Positions 1 through 5,537 of a stretch of DNA of 16,109 bases are shown in pieces. Position 1 is the stretch's first letter. Every line of letters starts with the position of its first letter. A model generated the notes under the pieces. That model had not been told where the DNA came from. It ran no database searches and saw only the letters and a list, made by a program, of their open reading frames with translations. The DNA comes from Phycisphaerales bacterium (GTDB lineage Bacteria; Planctomycetota; Phycisphaerae; Sedimentisphaerales; Anaerohalosphaeraceae). The stretch spans positions 332 through 16,440 of the forward strand of contig PMBP01000390.1 of assembly GCA_003152975.1 (NCBI GenBank), read 5' to 3'. The position numbers and the translations under genes were made by a program.

Positions 1-174
1 CGCCCGCGAGGGCTGCAGATTGGCAGACCCGGCCTCGATCATCCGGTAATGGGACGCCGCCAACCCCAGCGCAGCGGCAATATCCGCCGACGGGATGCCT
101 CCCATTTTGTCCCGCATTGATTGAAAGACCAAGCCCAATGCCTGCGTTAACGGGTTTCGGTACGACTGCGTCAT
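1..174 (-). CDS. XRE-family helix-turn-helix regulator, N-terminal part (runs off the window)
   Basis: Reading the minus strand from an ATG at 174-172 gives 58 codons without a stop to the window edge. The translation starts MTQSYRNPLTQALG and continues through a stretch containing IPSADIAAALGLAASHYRMIE and then AGSANLQPS. The pattern 'A-D-I-A-A-A-L-G-L-A-A-S-H-Y-R-M-I-E-A-G' matches the second and third helices of an XRE/Cro-type (HTH_3) DNA-binding domain at residues about 26-50. An AAGGGA-like ribosome site lies just upstream of the start. The rest of the protein, including any effector or peptidase domain, is outside the window. It is transcribed divergently from the microprotein gene, so it may control the shared AT-rich intergenic region. 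The HTH call is fairly safe; the regulated genes are inference. Confidence 0.7.
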   Translation of the reverse strand, partial: MTQSYRNPLTQALGLVFQSMRDKMGGIPSADIAAALGLAASHYRMIEAGSANLQPSRA

Positions 175-213
175 AATCCCTTTTGCCTGAGAAAAATCCA
201 AGCTTCCTATTCA

Positions 214-242
214 TCTATACCCCAAAATCGATGAAAATGCAA
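214..242 (-). promoter_or_regulatory. Candidate sigma-70-type promoter for the HTH gene
   Basis: On the minus strand TTGCAT (plus-strand 237-242) is followed after 17 bases by TATAGA (plus-strand 214-219). This places a start point near 207 and a leader of about 33 bases before the ATG at 174. The match is moderate. A second minus-strand option (GTGACA with TATTGT 18 bases downstream) lies further upstream, so which one is used is not certain. Confidence 0.35.
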
Positions 243-276
243 ATCACACAATACGATTTTGTCAAAATTTTTGTCA
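223..276. promoter_or_regulatory. Cluster of short inverted and direct repeats, possible operator
   Basis: Three overlapping symmetries sit in the divergent control region. CAAAATCG (223-230) and CGATTTTG (254-261) form an 8-base inverted repeat. ATTTTG-T-CAAAAT (256-268) is a perfect 13-base palindrome. TTTTGTCA occurs twice as a direct repeat (257-264 and 269-276), spaced about one helical turn apart (12 bases). Such an arrangement between a DNA-binding regulator and a divergent gene suggests an operator. AT-rich DNA yields such symmetries by chance, so confidence is limited. Confidence 0.35.
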
Positions 277-375
277 CGACCCTCGTTTTTGCTATCCATA
301 AGTCGATACGCCGCAAAGGTTTATAGTTATTGACAATGCAAAGCAAAATATTTAATACAAATATGAAAATATTAC

Positions 376-404
376 TTGACTTTCAGTCTATGTTGGCGTA
401 TTTT
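376..404 (+). promoter_or_regulatory. Candidate sigma-70-type promoter for the microprotein gene
   Basis: TTGACT (376-381) and TATTTT (399-404) are separated by the ideal 17 bases. This predicts a transcript start near 411 and a short leader that holds the AGGAGG at 431-436. A second TTGACA at 330-335 has only a weak -10 (TTAATA or TAATAC) downstream. Confidence 0.4.
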
Positions 405-430
405 ATTAATAGAGAAAGTAATGATTTTGC

Positions 431-436
431 AGGAGG
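431..436 (+). promoter_or_regulatory. Perfect Shine-Dalgarno AGGAGG
   Basis: AGGAGG lies 8 bases before the ATG at 445. It fixes the start of the 42-residue ORF rather than the upstream in-frame ATGs at 376 and 421, which have no such site. It is the strongest ribosome site in the window. Confidence 0.65.
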
Positions 437-444
437 TAACGACA

Positions 445-573
445 ATGCGGAACGGAATGGAAACAGAAGACGGAAACGAGAGGGTTCAGATGGGAACCTA
501 TCAGGGGCCGTTCAGTTGGGTAGAGATGCTGATCATGACCCTCCTTCTTACGGTCAGTATTTTGATGAGTTGA
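445..573 (+). CDS. Small single-pass membrane protein (42 aa), function unknown
   Basis: The ORF starts at the ATG at 445, chosen because of the perfect AGGAGG 8 bases upstream, and ends at TGA 571-573. The product has a hydrophilic, acidic N-terminal half (MRNGMETEDGNERVQMGTY) followed by a short linker. A hydrophobic helix at residues about 27-42 (from FSWVEM through LIMTLLLTVSILMS) runs right up to the C-terminus. This layout suggests an inner-membrane microprotein with its N-terminus in the cytoplasm, resembling a tail-anchored protein. I recognise no family. It lies between a divergent HTH gene and a large exported protein gene 119 bases downstream, and could be co-transcribed with the latter. 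The strong ribosome site and plausible promoter argue for expression; its size means chance cannot be excluded. Confidence 0.5.
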   Translation: MRNGMETEDGNERVQMGTYQGPFSWVEMLIMTLLLTVSILMS

Positions 574-602
574 TTTTGAATCCTCTCCATGGCAAAAAAC
601 AG

Positions 603-608
603 TATAAT
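603..608 (+). promoter_or_regulatory. Isolated perfect -10 box TATAAT upstream of the Pro/Tyr-rich protein gene
   Basis: TATAAT at 603-608 is a perfect -10 hexamer about 85 bases before the start at 693. The nearest -35-like hexamer, TTGAAT (576-581), has a 21-base spacer, which is too long, so this is a weak candidate for a separate promoter. Confidence 0.25.
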
Positions 609-692
609 AAGATGGTTTGGTCTAACGGATATTGGACCCGGAATTCTCAGTCGGAGACCTAAAAGGGAACCGGCTGGGGCGAGGAGTTACAA

Positions 693-3269
693 ATGAAAAC
701 GAGAATGATTCAACCCATAACCCTGGCAGTCGGGTGTGTCTGCGTAGCCCTGATCCTGACGCCGGCATTCAGTAAGAGCGAGCGAAACGGTGGATTCAGT
801 CGTCCGCCGGCTTCCTCTCCGGCGCAGACTCCTGCCCCAGCTCCATCAGCCCCGGCTCCCGCGCCCGCTCCGCGGGTTTCTGAAGCACCGCGAAGCTATT
901 CTGCTCCAGCTCCAGAACCAACCCCGCGGGTTTCCGAATCGCCACGGAGTTATTCTGCTCCGGCACCCGCTCCGCGGGTCTCTGAGGCGCCGCGAAGTTA
1001 TTCTGCTCCGGCTCCTGCACCGCGGGTTTCTGAGACGCCTCGAAGTTATTCGGCTCCGGCACCCGCAACAACACCGCGGGTTTCTGAGACGCCGCGAAGC
1101 TATTCCGCTCCGAGCCCGGCAGCGCCTGCTCAAGTGACACCCAGCATCCCTCGGGATGCGATCGCCTCTCCGATTACGCCCAGCCGGCCGAGCATTACGG
1201 CGTCTGCGCCCAGGAATCTTACGACAACACTGACACCGAAAACGATCAATCGGCCGGAAGCGAATGTTTCAATCCCTGTCGATCGTACTTCGAAAGATAT
1301 TGCATCTCCGATAACCAAGTCCTCTACGCCGGTGGTGACAACCCCGGATACGAGTCGAGCCAATCCAATGATCACTCGCCCAGAAACACCGTCAAGTCCG
1401 ACGGGAAAAGTGGCTGAGCCCATCGGACGAGGAGCTGACAGAGTACCCGGAAGTTCTGACAAGGTCTCCGGATCCCAAACCGGCCGGGTTGCCGAGCCGA
1501 TCACCAAGCCGACCCCGACGGATCGAATCGCCCTTCGCCGGACGGATGGCGTAACGCCTCCGCCGACGGATGCGGGCAAGACAACCGCAACGACTGACCG
1601 AACCCTGAAGACCTCCGACGCGCTGCGGAAGGACTCCGTGATCCGGGCAACTCCGGCGCCGAGCGACACCCCGAAATCCGACACGGGTAACAAAACGACA
1701 CGAGATTATACCGCCGACCGAAGCCATCAGGACCTGCAGCCCAAGAACACCGCAGGCAATACAACCCCTACCGGCCGAACGGATCGAAGCAGCATTGCGA
1801 CCCCGACCGTAAAGGCCGACCGGGACACGGCCTCCCGCGTGGACAAGAACACGCCCGTCAAGATTAATGACGCGGCTTCTACACCGGGCAAGGCCGTCCG
1901 TGACAGCCGAGGAACGGCGCCGGATCGGACGGTTGCCAGCGGCCATACGCCGGTCGCGCGGCCGATCCAGGTCAACCAGAACCCGGCCACCGACAACAAC
2001 AGCAGCAACGGCACGGTCAATCCCCAAGTCAACATTACCGGCAACAACAACAATGTGTATGTCAACGGCGGCGATGTGAATGTATCCCATGCCTCAGGGC
2101 GGGGAGCTGATCCTCACTTTTATCACGGCTATTATCCGGTTCCGTATTATGCCCATCGCAATAATACGCTGATCGTCAGCTTCGGCTGGAACGCCGACTG
2201 GTACTATGATGGCGGGGCCTATTATCTGGATTCCCCGTGGTACAGTTGTGGACGGATCGTCAGCGTGCCGTGGCATGGCGCCTGGGGCGTAACCTACTAC
2301 TACCCGTCCTATCATCGCAACTTCGTATTCGTCAGCTTGGGCGGATATTGGCCGCACTACGGCTATCGCCGGTATTACTGGTACGGCTGCCATCCCTATC
2401 GGTGGTACGACTATGATGTCGAGTATGATACGATGCCGGTGGGCAACACCTACTACACGACTAATAACTACTATACGACAGCATCCTCTTCCGGCAGCGG
2501 TTACACCTCCCAATACTTGGATGACTTCAGCGATGTCCGCCAGAAACTGCAACGGGAGCAACAGCAGCAACTGGATCAGGCCCAGGACAAGCCCAACAAT
2601 GAAACCTCCGCCGACCGGAATTTCTCCGATGCCGTCAGCGCCTTCGGGCGAGGCGACTACGACAACGCGGCGCTGAAGTTCCGCGTGGCGATGGTGCTGG
2701 AGCCCAAGGATATCATCCTACCGTTCGCCTATGCCCAGACCCTGTTTGCCAAGGGCGATTATGACGCCGCCGCGGCGACATTGCGATCCGTGCTGATCAG
2801 CATGGTCCAACCGGTCGAGGCGGGGGTCCAGAAGGACCAGAGCCAGGAAACCGTGTACTATCCGCGGGGCCTCTATAAGAAGGAAGAGGTTCTCCAGCAA
2901 CAGATCGCGGCCCTGGCGGCCAAGGTCGTAGTTAATCCGAATAATACCGATCTGCAATTGCTGCTTGGATATCAACTGCTCGGCAGCGGCCAGGCGGACA
3001 AGTCCCTGATTCCGCTGGGCGAAGCGGCCAAAGATCCGGCCAATCGCGAACCGGTCCGGATTCTGCTGAACCTCCGCGATAAGGTCCTGGAAGACCAAAG
3101 ACCGTTGCGGGCACTACAGCAACCCCGGTCGGATTGTCTTCCGCTCCGGCGGCCCAGAGCACGGCCCCGGCGGCTGTTCCGCAAACGAGTCCTGCCGCCG
3201 CAGCGACGACAACGACTCCGGCGGCAACGACCCCTGTGCCGGTTTCTCTTCAATCGCCGCAGCCGTTGA
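693..3269 (+). CDS. Exported Pro-rich / Tyr-rich protein with TPRs; C-terminus frameshifted
   Basis: The start ATG at 693 follows GAGGAG (681-686) with 6 bases between. The product as read is 858 residues. Residues 1-27 form a signal peptide (MKTRMIQ, then a hydrophobic core ending near PAFS). Residues about 40-145 are Pro/Ala-rich with five tandem PRVSE-x-PRSYSAP repeats. Residues about 146-440 are Thr/Pro/Arg/Asp-rich and look disordered. Residues about 440-465 are Asn/Gly/Val-rich. Residues 473-596 form a dense Tyr/Trp domain (YHGYYPVPYY, YYWYGCHPYRWYDYD). A Gln-rich coiled coil follows near 618-637, then about three TPR-like hairpins at 643-800. The final ~56 residues (from RPLRALQQ) are Arg-rich and unlike the rest; the natural Ala/Thr/Pro tail lies in another frame, so a one-base loss near 3096-3100 is likely. 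I infer a surface or periplasmic structural protein. No catalytic motif is visible. Confidence 0.75.
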   Translation: MKTRMIQPITLAVGCVCVALILTPAFSKSERNGGFSRPPASSPAQTPAPAPSAPAPAPAPRVSEAPRSYSAPAPEPTPRVSESPRSYSAPAPAPRVSEAPRSYSAPAPAPRVSETPRSYSAPAPATTPRVSETPRSYSAPSPAAPAQVTPSIPRDAIASPITPSRPSITASAPRNLTTTLTPKTINRPEANVSIPVDRTSKDIASPITKSSTPVVTTPDTSRANPMITRPETPSSPTGKVAEPIGRGADRVPGSSDKVSGSQTGRVAEPITKPTPTDRIALRRTDGVTPPPTDAGKTTATTDRTLKTSDALRKDSVIRATPAPSDTPKSDTGNKTTRDYTADRSHQDLQPKNTAGNTTPTGRTDRSSIATPTVKADRDTASRVDKNTPVKINDAASTPGKAVRDSRGTAPDRTVASGHTPVARPIQVNQNPATDNNSSNGTVNPQVNITGNNNNVYVNGGDVNVSHASGRGADPHFYHGYYPVPYYAHRNNTLIVSFGWNADWYYDGGAYYLDSPWYSCGRIVSVPWHGAWGVTYYYPSYHRNFVFVSLGGYWPHYGYRRYYWYGCHPYRWYDYDVEYDTMPVGNTYYTTNNYYTTASSSGSGYTSQYLDDFSDVRQKLQREQQQQLDQAQDKPNNETSADRNFSDAVSAFGRGDYDNAALKFRVAMVLEPKDIILPFAYAQTLFAKGDYDAAAATLRSVLISMVQPVEAGVQKDQSQETVYYPRGLYKKEEVLQQQIAALAAKVVVNPNNTDLQLLLGYQLLGSGQADKSLIPLGEAAKDPANREPVRILLNLRDKVLEDQRPLRALQQPRSDCLPLRRPRARPRRLFRKRVLPPQRRQRLRRQRPLCRFLFNRRSR
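870..1112 (+). repeat. Five coding tandem repeats (PRVSE-x-PRSYSAP unit)
   Basis: Within the exported protein, the 10-residue core RVSE-x-PRSYS occurs at residues 61-70, 79-88, 95-104, 111-120 and 129-138. The cores are separated by variable SAP/APAP/APEPTP/APATTP linkers, giving a period of 16 or 18 residues (48 or 54 bases). The DNA copies share the phrase CCGCGGGT-TCTGA but differ at synonymous positions, so the array is not recent at the nucleotide level. The segment resembles a wall-spanning or linker region. Confidence 0.85.
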
Positions 3270-3322
3270 CCCCGGCCAAAGAAATCCCGGCGGACTTGAC
3301 CGTCAAAAAGGAAGGTCAATAA
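3098..3322 (+). other. Displaced Ala/Thr/Pro-rich C-terminal tail of the 693 gene (frame -1)
   Basis: From AAG at 3098 the frame one base back from the main ORF reads KTVAGTTATPVG, then an Ala/Pro/Thr/Ser/Gln-rich stretch (PAAAATTTTPAATTPVPVSL), and ends in LTVKKEGQ with TAA at 3320-3322. Its composition matches the Pro/Ala/Thr-rich parts of the same protein, whereas the nominal frame here reads an Arg-rich out-of-frame peptide. Inserting one A in the CAAAG at 3096-3100 would give D-Q-K-T-V and a continuous protein of about 876 residues. No classical slippery heptamer for programmed frameshifting is visible. Confidence 0.7.
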
Positions 3323-3351
3323 CGAGATTATTTGCTCCTGACCCTGTGTAC

Positions 3352-3361
3352 TATTCGAATA
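3352..3361. repeat. Perfect 10-base palindrome TATTCGAATA
   Basis: TATTCGAATA lies about 34 bases before the start of the propeller gene, in its short upstream gap (3323-3394). It could be an operator half of a control site, but no clear -35/-10 pair surrounds it, so this is only a described symmetry. Confidence 0.25.
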
Positions 3362-3394
3362 ATCCGTAGTGTGGTCAAGAATCGAGGAGAACCT

Positions 3395-4621
3395 ATGAAT
3401 CTTTTGCGTTCCAATTGTCGGACACCCGGTACAGTCGTTGGGGTCCGACAATTTTTCATCGCATGCCTGGAGGCAGTGATCCTTGCGTCGGCAACCGTTG
3501 CTGCGCCGTGGAAACCGATTCCAGTGTACCCTTCCGCCAACGACCAGGAGGCCCCGGACATTTATGGCAATCGGGTCGTTTGGCAGCAACTGGTTACTTC
3601 CCAGGGCGTGACGGACTGGGACATCTATTCGGCGGACATTACCGACCCCAAGAAGCCGGTCCTGACGATCGTCTCCGAGGTTACCCAGGATCAGACGAAT
3701 CCCGCCATTTTTGAAACGACAGTGGCCTGGCAGGACAATTATGCCGGCGATTGGGATATTTATATTCGCGATATCTCCAACGCCGCCAATAAGGAAATCC
3801 TGTTGACCAACTTCTCAAAGGACCAGACGAACCCGGCCATTTCCGGCAATTTCGTGGTCTGGCAGGATAACACCGCCGGCGACTGGGATATCTGGCTGGG
3901 GGATATCACTGACACGGCCAATGTCCGTACCTACAACCTGACGCCGTATTCGTACGACCAGCAGAATCCCGCGATCGACCGCGAATGGTTCACCTGGGAG
4001 GACAACTTCGTGTGGCAGGACAATCCCAACGGGATATGGGATCTCTATGGGGCCGATGTCCTGATGCCGAACAAACCCGTCGAGTACCTGTTCGGCGGAT
4101 TTGCCGATCCGCAGCAACGGTCGGCGATCTCGGGCCACTATGTTGTCTGGCAGCAGCAATACAACGGAACCGAGGACTGGGATATCTACGCCGAGGATGT
4201 CACCGATCCGGCTAATCCGCAATTCTTCGCCGTGGCGATTGAATCGTCCAACGCGATCAACCCCGATATCTCCGGCAATCTGATAGTCTGGCAGGACGAC
4301 CGCAACGGCGACTGGGACATCTACGGTTACAACCTTACCACGCGGCAGGAATTTCTCATCAGCGATGACCAGCCGAACCAGACGGTCTTTTCGGACCAGA
4401 CCAATCCGGCCATCAGCGGCACGACCGTGGTCTGGCAGGACAATCTCGGCGGCAAGATGAATATCTACATGGCCCTGTTGTCGGGGCCGGATGTGGCGAC
4501 CTGTGCCAATCCGCCGCTGGGCGACGCCAACGGCGATTGCGTGGTGAACTTGAACGATCTGGCGGATTTCTCGCAATACTGGCTCTTGTGCGGACTGGAC
4601 CCGATCTCGGCCTGTCCGTAA
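3395..4621 (+). CDS. Secreted TolB-like beta-propeller protein with C-terminal dockerin-like calcium loop
   Basis: The start ATG at 3395 is preceded by GAGGAG (3384-3389), 5 bases away; in-frame codons upstream lack a ribosome site. The product is 408 residues. A long, slightly atypical signal peptide runs to about A36 (hydrophobic FFIACLEAVILASATVA). Residues about 51-362 hold seven repeats of the pattern 'D-Q-T-N-P-A-I-S-G-x-x-V-V-W-Q-D-N ... G-D-W-D-I-Y', as in TolB/YVTN-like propellers, so one seven-bladed propeller is plausible. Repeat 4 is irregular, with WEDN and WQDN doubled. Residues 376-388 form an EF-hand loop (D377, N379, D381, N385, D388) followed by ADFSQYWLLCGL. This is the single dockerin-like ending frequent in Phycisphaerae exoproteins. 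It presumably binds protein or polysaccharide outside the cell; no enzyme motif is visible. A REP-like palindrome follows downstream. Confidence 0.75.
   Translation: MNLLRSNCRTPGTVVGVRQFFIACLEAVILASATVAAPWKPIPVYPSANDQEAPDIYGNRVVWQQLVTSQGVTDWDIYSADITDPKKPVLTIVSEVTQDQTNPAIFETTVAWQDNYAGDWDIYIRDISNAANKEILLTNFSKDQTNPAISGNFVVWQDNTAGDWDIWLGDITDTANVRTYNLTPYSYDQQNPAIDREWFTWEDNFVWQDNPNGIWDLYGADVLMPNKPVEYLFGGFADPQQRSAISGHYVVWQQQYNGTEDWDIYAEDVTDPANPQFFAVAIESSNAINPDISGNLIVWQDDRNGDWDIYGYNLTTRQEFLISDDQPNQTVFSDQTNPAISGTTVVWQDNLGGKMNIYMALLSGPDVATCANPPLGDANGDCVVNLNDLADFSQYWLLCGLDPISACP
3413..3456 (+). terminator. Strong hairpin plus T-run inside the signal-peptide codons
   Basis: AATTGTCGGAC (3413-3423) and GTCCGACAATT (3443-3453) are a perfect 11-base inverted repeat with a 19-base spacer. 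CCC (3425-3427) and GGG (3440-3442) can extend the stem past one bulged A. The 3' arm runs into five Ts (3452-3456). This has the form of an intrinsic terminator but covers codons 7-20 of the propeller gene, so it could attenuate transcription or hinder early translation. It may also be a small inserted palindrome; its role is not shown. Confidence 0.45.
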
Positions 4622-4675
4622 TGGATTATTTCCCCGAACGATACATTCTGAACCATTCGTTGTTTTCTGTTCTGG

Positions 4676-4695
4676 ATTCCCGCCTTCGCGGGAAT
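4676..4695. repeat. REP-like palindrome (ATTCCCGC-CTTC-GCGGGAAT)
   Basis: An 8-base perfect stem (4676-4683 and 4688-4695) with a CTTC loop, followed by GAC, reads on the minus strand as GTCATTCCCGCGAAGG and onward into GCGGGAATCCAGA. Translated, this gives VIPAKAGIQ or HSREGGNPE, the spurious peptides long recognised as coming from an abundant family of dispersed palindromic repeats in many bacteria. It lies 55 bases after the stop of the propeller gene and could act as a two-way terminator or mRNA-stabilising hairpin. The rest of the gap (4622-4912) shows no gene. Confidence 0.7.
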
Positions 4696-4856
4696 GACAA
4701 CGATGTTCATTCTGGATCGCCCGGAGCCGATACTGAATTATCGCAAAACCTCTGGCCATAAGGCAGTATGGCGCGGCGGGATGGAGACGGTCTCTATCCT
4801 GCCGTTGCCGTTGTCATCACGGGCTCTCCTCTGGTACCGTTTTTTCGTTTCCTCGT

Positions 4857-4885
4857 TTGCATTCCCGCCGATTTGCGAGTACAGT
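4857..4885 (+). promoter_or_regulatory. Candidate promoter of the deaminase-glycosidase-addBA cluster
   Basis: TTGCAT (4857-4862) and TACAGT (4880-4885) are spaced by 17 bases, predicting a start near 4892 and a leader of about 21 bases with the GGAGG at 4902-4906. Match quality is moderate, but the position fits a promoter for the downstream co-directional genes. Confidence 0.4.
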
Positions 4886-4912
4886 ACGCGCGAACTCAGA
4901 TGGAGGTCAACG

Positions 4913-5503
4913 ATGGACAAGGGGAGTTTTTCGCTGAAACTGCCACGGTGGGTCCGGCGGTTCGTCACGGACCACTCGCAGATGTGCTACGACCTCCGGG
5001 AACGGATGGACTGGGTGATCGACCTGGCCCGGGAAGCGCTGTTTCGCCGGTCGGGCGGGCCGTTTGCGGCGGCGGTGTTCGACATGGAAACCGAGCACCT
5101 CGTCACGGCGGGGGTCAACATGGTGACGAGTTTGTCGTGTTCGGTGCTGCATGCGGAAATCGCGGCGATCGTGGCCGCCCAGCAGCAGCTCAAGGACTTC
5201 GATCTGGCCTCTGTCGGCAGCGGAAGGTATCAACTGGTCACCAGTACCGAGCCGTGCACGATGTGCCTGGGGGCGATCATCTGGTCCGGGGTTCGCAGCG
5301 TGGTTTGCGGGGCACGGGACGAGGATGCGCGGGCGGTCGGTTTTGACGAAGGACCCAAGCCGGCCGACTGGGCCGGCGAGTTGAACCGCCGAGGCATCGA
5401 GGTCGTTGGCGATATCCGCCGAACCGAGGCCGTCAAAGTCCTGGCCGAGTACAAAAATCTCGGACGAGAAATCTATAACAGCCGTCGATCCGACGGTCAA
5501 TGA
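4913..5503 (+). CDS. Nucleoside/nucleobase deaminase of the cytidine-deaminase fold (GuaD/TadA-like)
   Basis: The start ATG at 4913 has GGAGG (4902-4906) 6 bases upstream; the frame stays open further up to 4694 but without a ribosome site and through the REP-like palindrome. The 196-residue product carries the zinc motifs of the superfamily: H80-A-E82 (ligand and proton shuttle) in SVLHAEIAAI, and P-C115-T-M-C118 in TSTEPCTMCLGAIIWSG. The GGPFAAAVFD strand-helix at 48-57 and the later VGFDEGPKPADW are typical of COG0590-type deaminases, nearer to guanine/nucleoside deaminases than to the shorter tRNA adenosine deaminase TadA. The protein is cytoplasmic and hydrolytically deaminates a base or nucleoside; the exact substrate cannot be read from sequence. 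A polar N-terminal extension of about 30 residues precedes the core. It lies 34 bases ahead of the glycosidase gene, probably in the same transcript. Confidence 0.85.
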   Translation: MDKGSFSLKLPRWVRRFVTDHSQMCYDLRERMDWVIDLAREALFRRSGGPFAAAVFDMETEHLVTAGVNMVTSLSCSVLHAEIAAIVAAQQQLKDFDLASVGSGRYQLVTSTEPCTMCLGAIIWSGVRSVVCGARDEDARAVGFDEGPKPADWAGELNRRGIEVVGDIRRTEAVKVLAEYKNLGREIYNSRRSDGQ

Positions 5504-5523
5504 ACCATCCTGTCATTCCTTTC

Positions 5524-5530
5524 GGGAGGA
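5524..5530 (+). promoter_or_regulatory. Ribosome site GGGAGGA fixing the glycosidase start
   Basis: GGGAGGA is 7 bases before the ATG at 5538, from which a clean signal peptide follows. It rules out the longer open frame that begins at 5406 inside the deaminase gene. Confidence 0.7.
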
Positions 5531-5537
5531 ATCGCCA

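Noticed and set aside
330-662. 110-residue open frame overlapping the microprotein
   Set aside because: It starts at a TTG that belongs to a -35-like TTGACA, has no ribosome site, has a composition without domain character, and conflicts with the ORF that has a perfect AGGAGG.
589-696. 35-residue ORF (MAKNSIIRWFG...) whose TGA overlaps the ATG at 693 as ATGA
   Set aside because: The overlap looks like translational coupling, but there is no Shine-Dalgarno before 589 and the product has no recognisable feature; chance is more likely.
870-1112. CRISPR-like array
   Set aside because: The repeats are contiguous coding units in frame with a secreted protein, with degenerate DNA and no unique spacers of even length.
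1392-2090. Long minus-strand open frames opposite the Pro-rich gene
   Set aside because: They are shadows caused by GC-rich, Thr/Pro/Arg-rich codons on the plus strand; no ribosome site or protein-like pattern.
3090-3104. Programmed -1 ribosomal frameshift
   Set aside because: No X-XXY-YYZ slippery heptamer and no obvious downstream pseudoknot; a lost base in the short A-run is simpler.
3815-4759. 314-residue minus-strand open frame opposite the propeller gene
   Set aside because: It is antisense to clear propeller repeats, and its N-terminal part translates the REP-like palindrome (HSREGGNPE), a known spurious peptide.
4694-4912. In-frame upstream extension of the deaminase
   Set aside because: No ribosome site, it starts inside the REP-like palindrome, and the GGAGG at 4902-4906 fits the ATG at 4913.
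5406-5537. In-frame upstream extension of the glycosidase
   Set aside because: It overlaps the deaminase coding region and would bury the signal peptide that begins at 5538.
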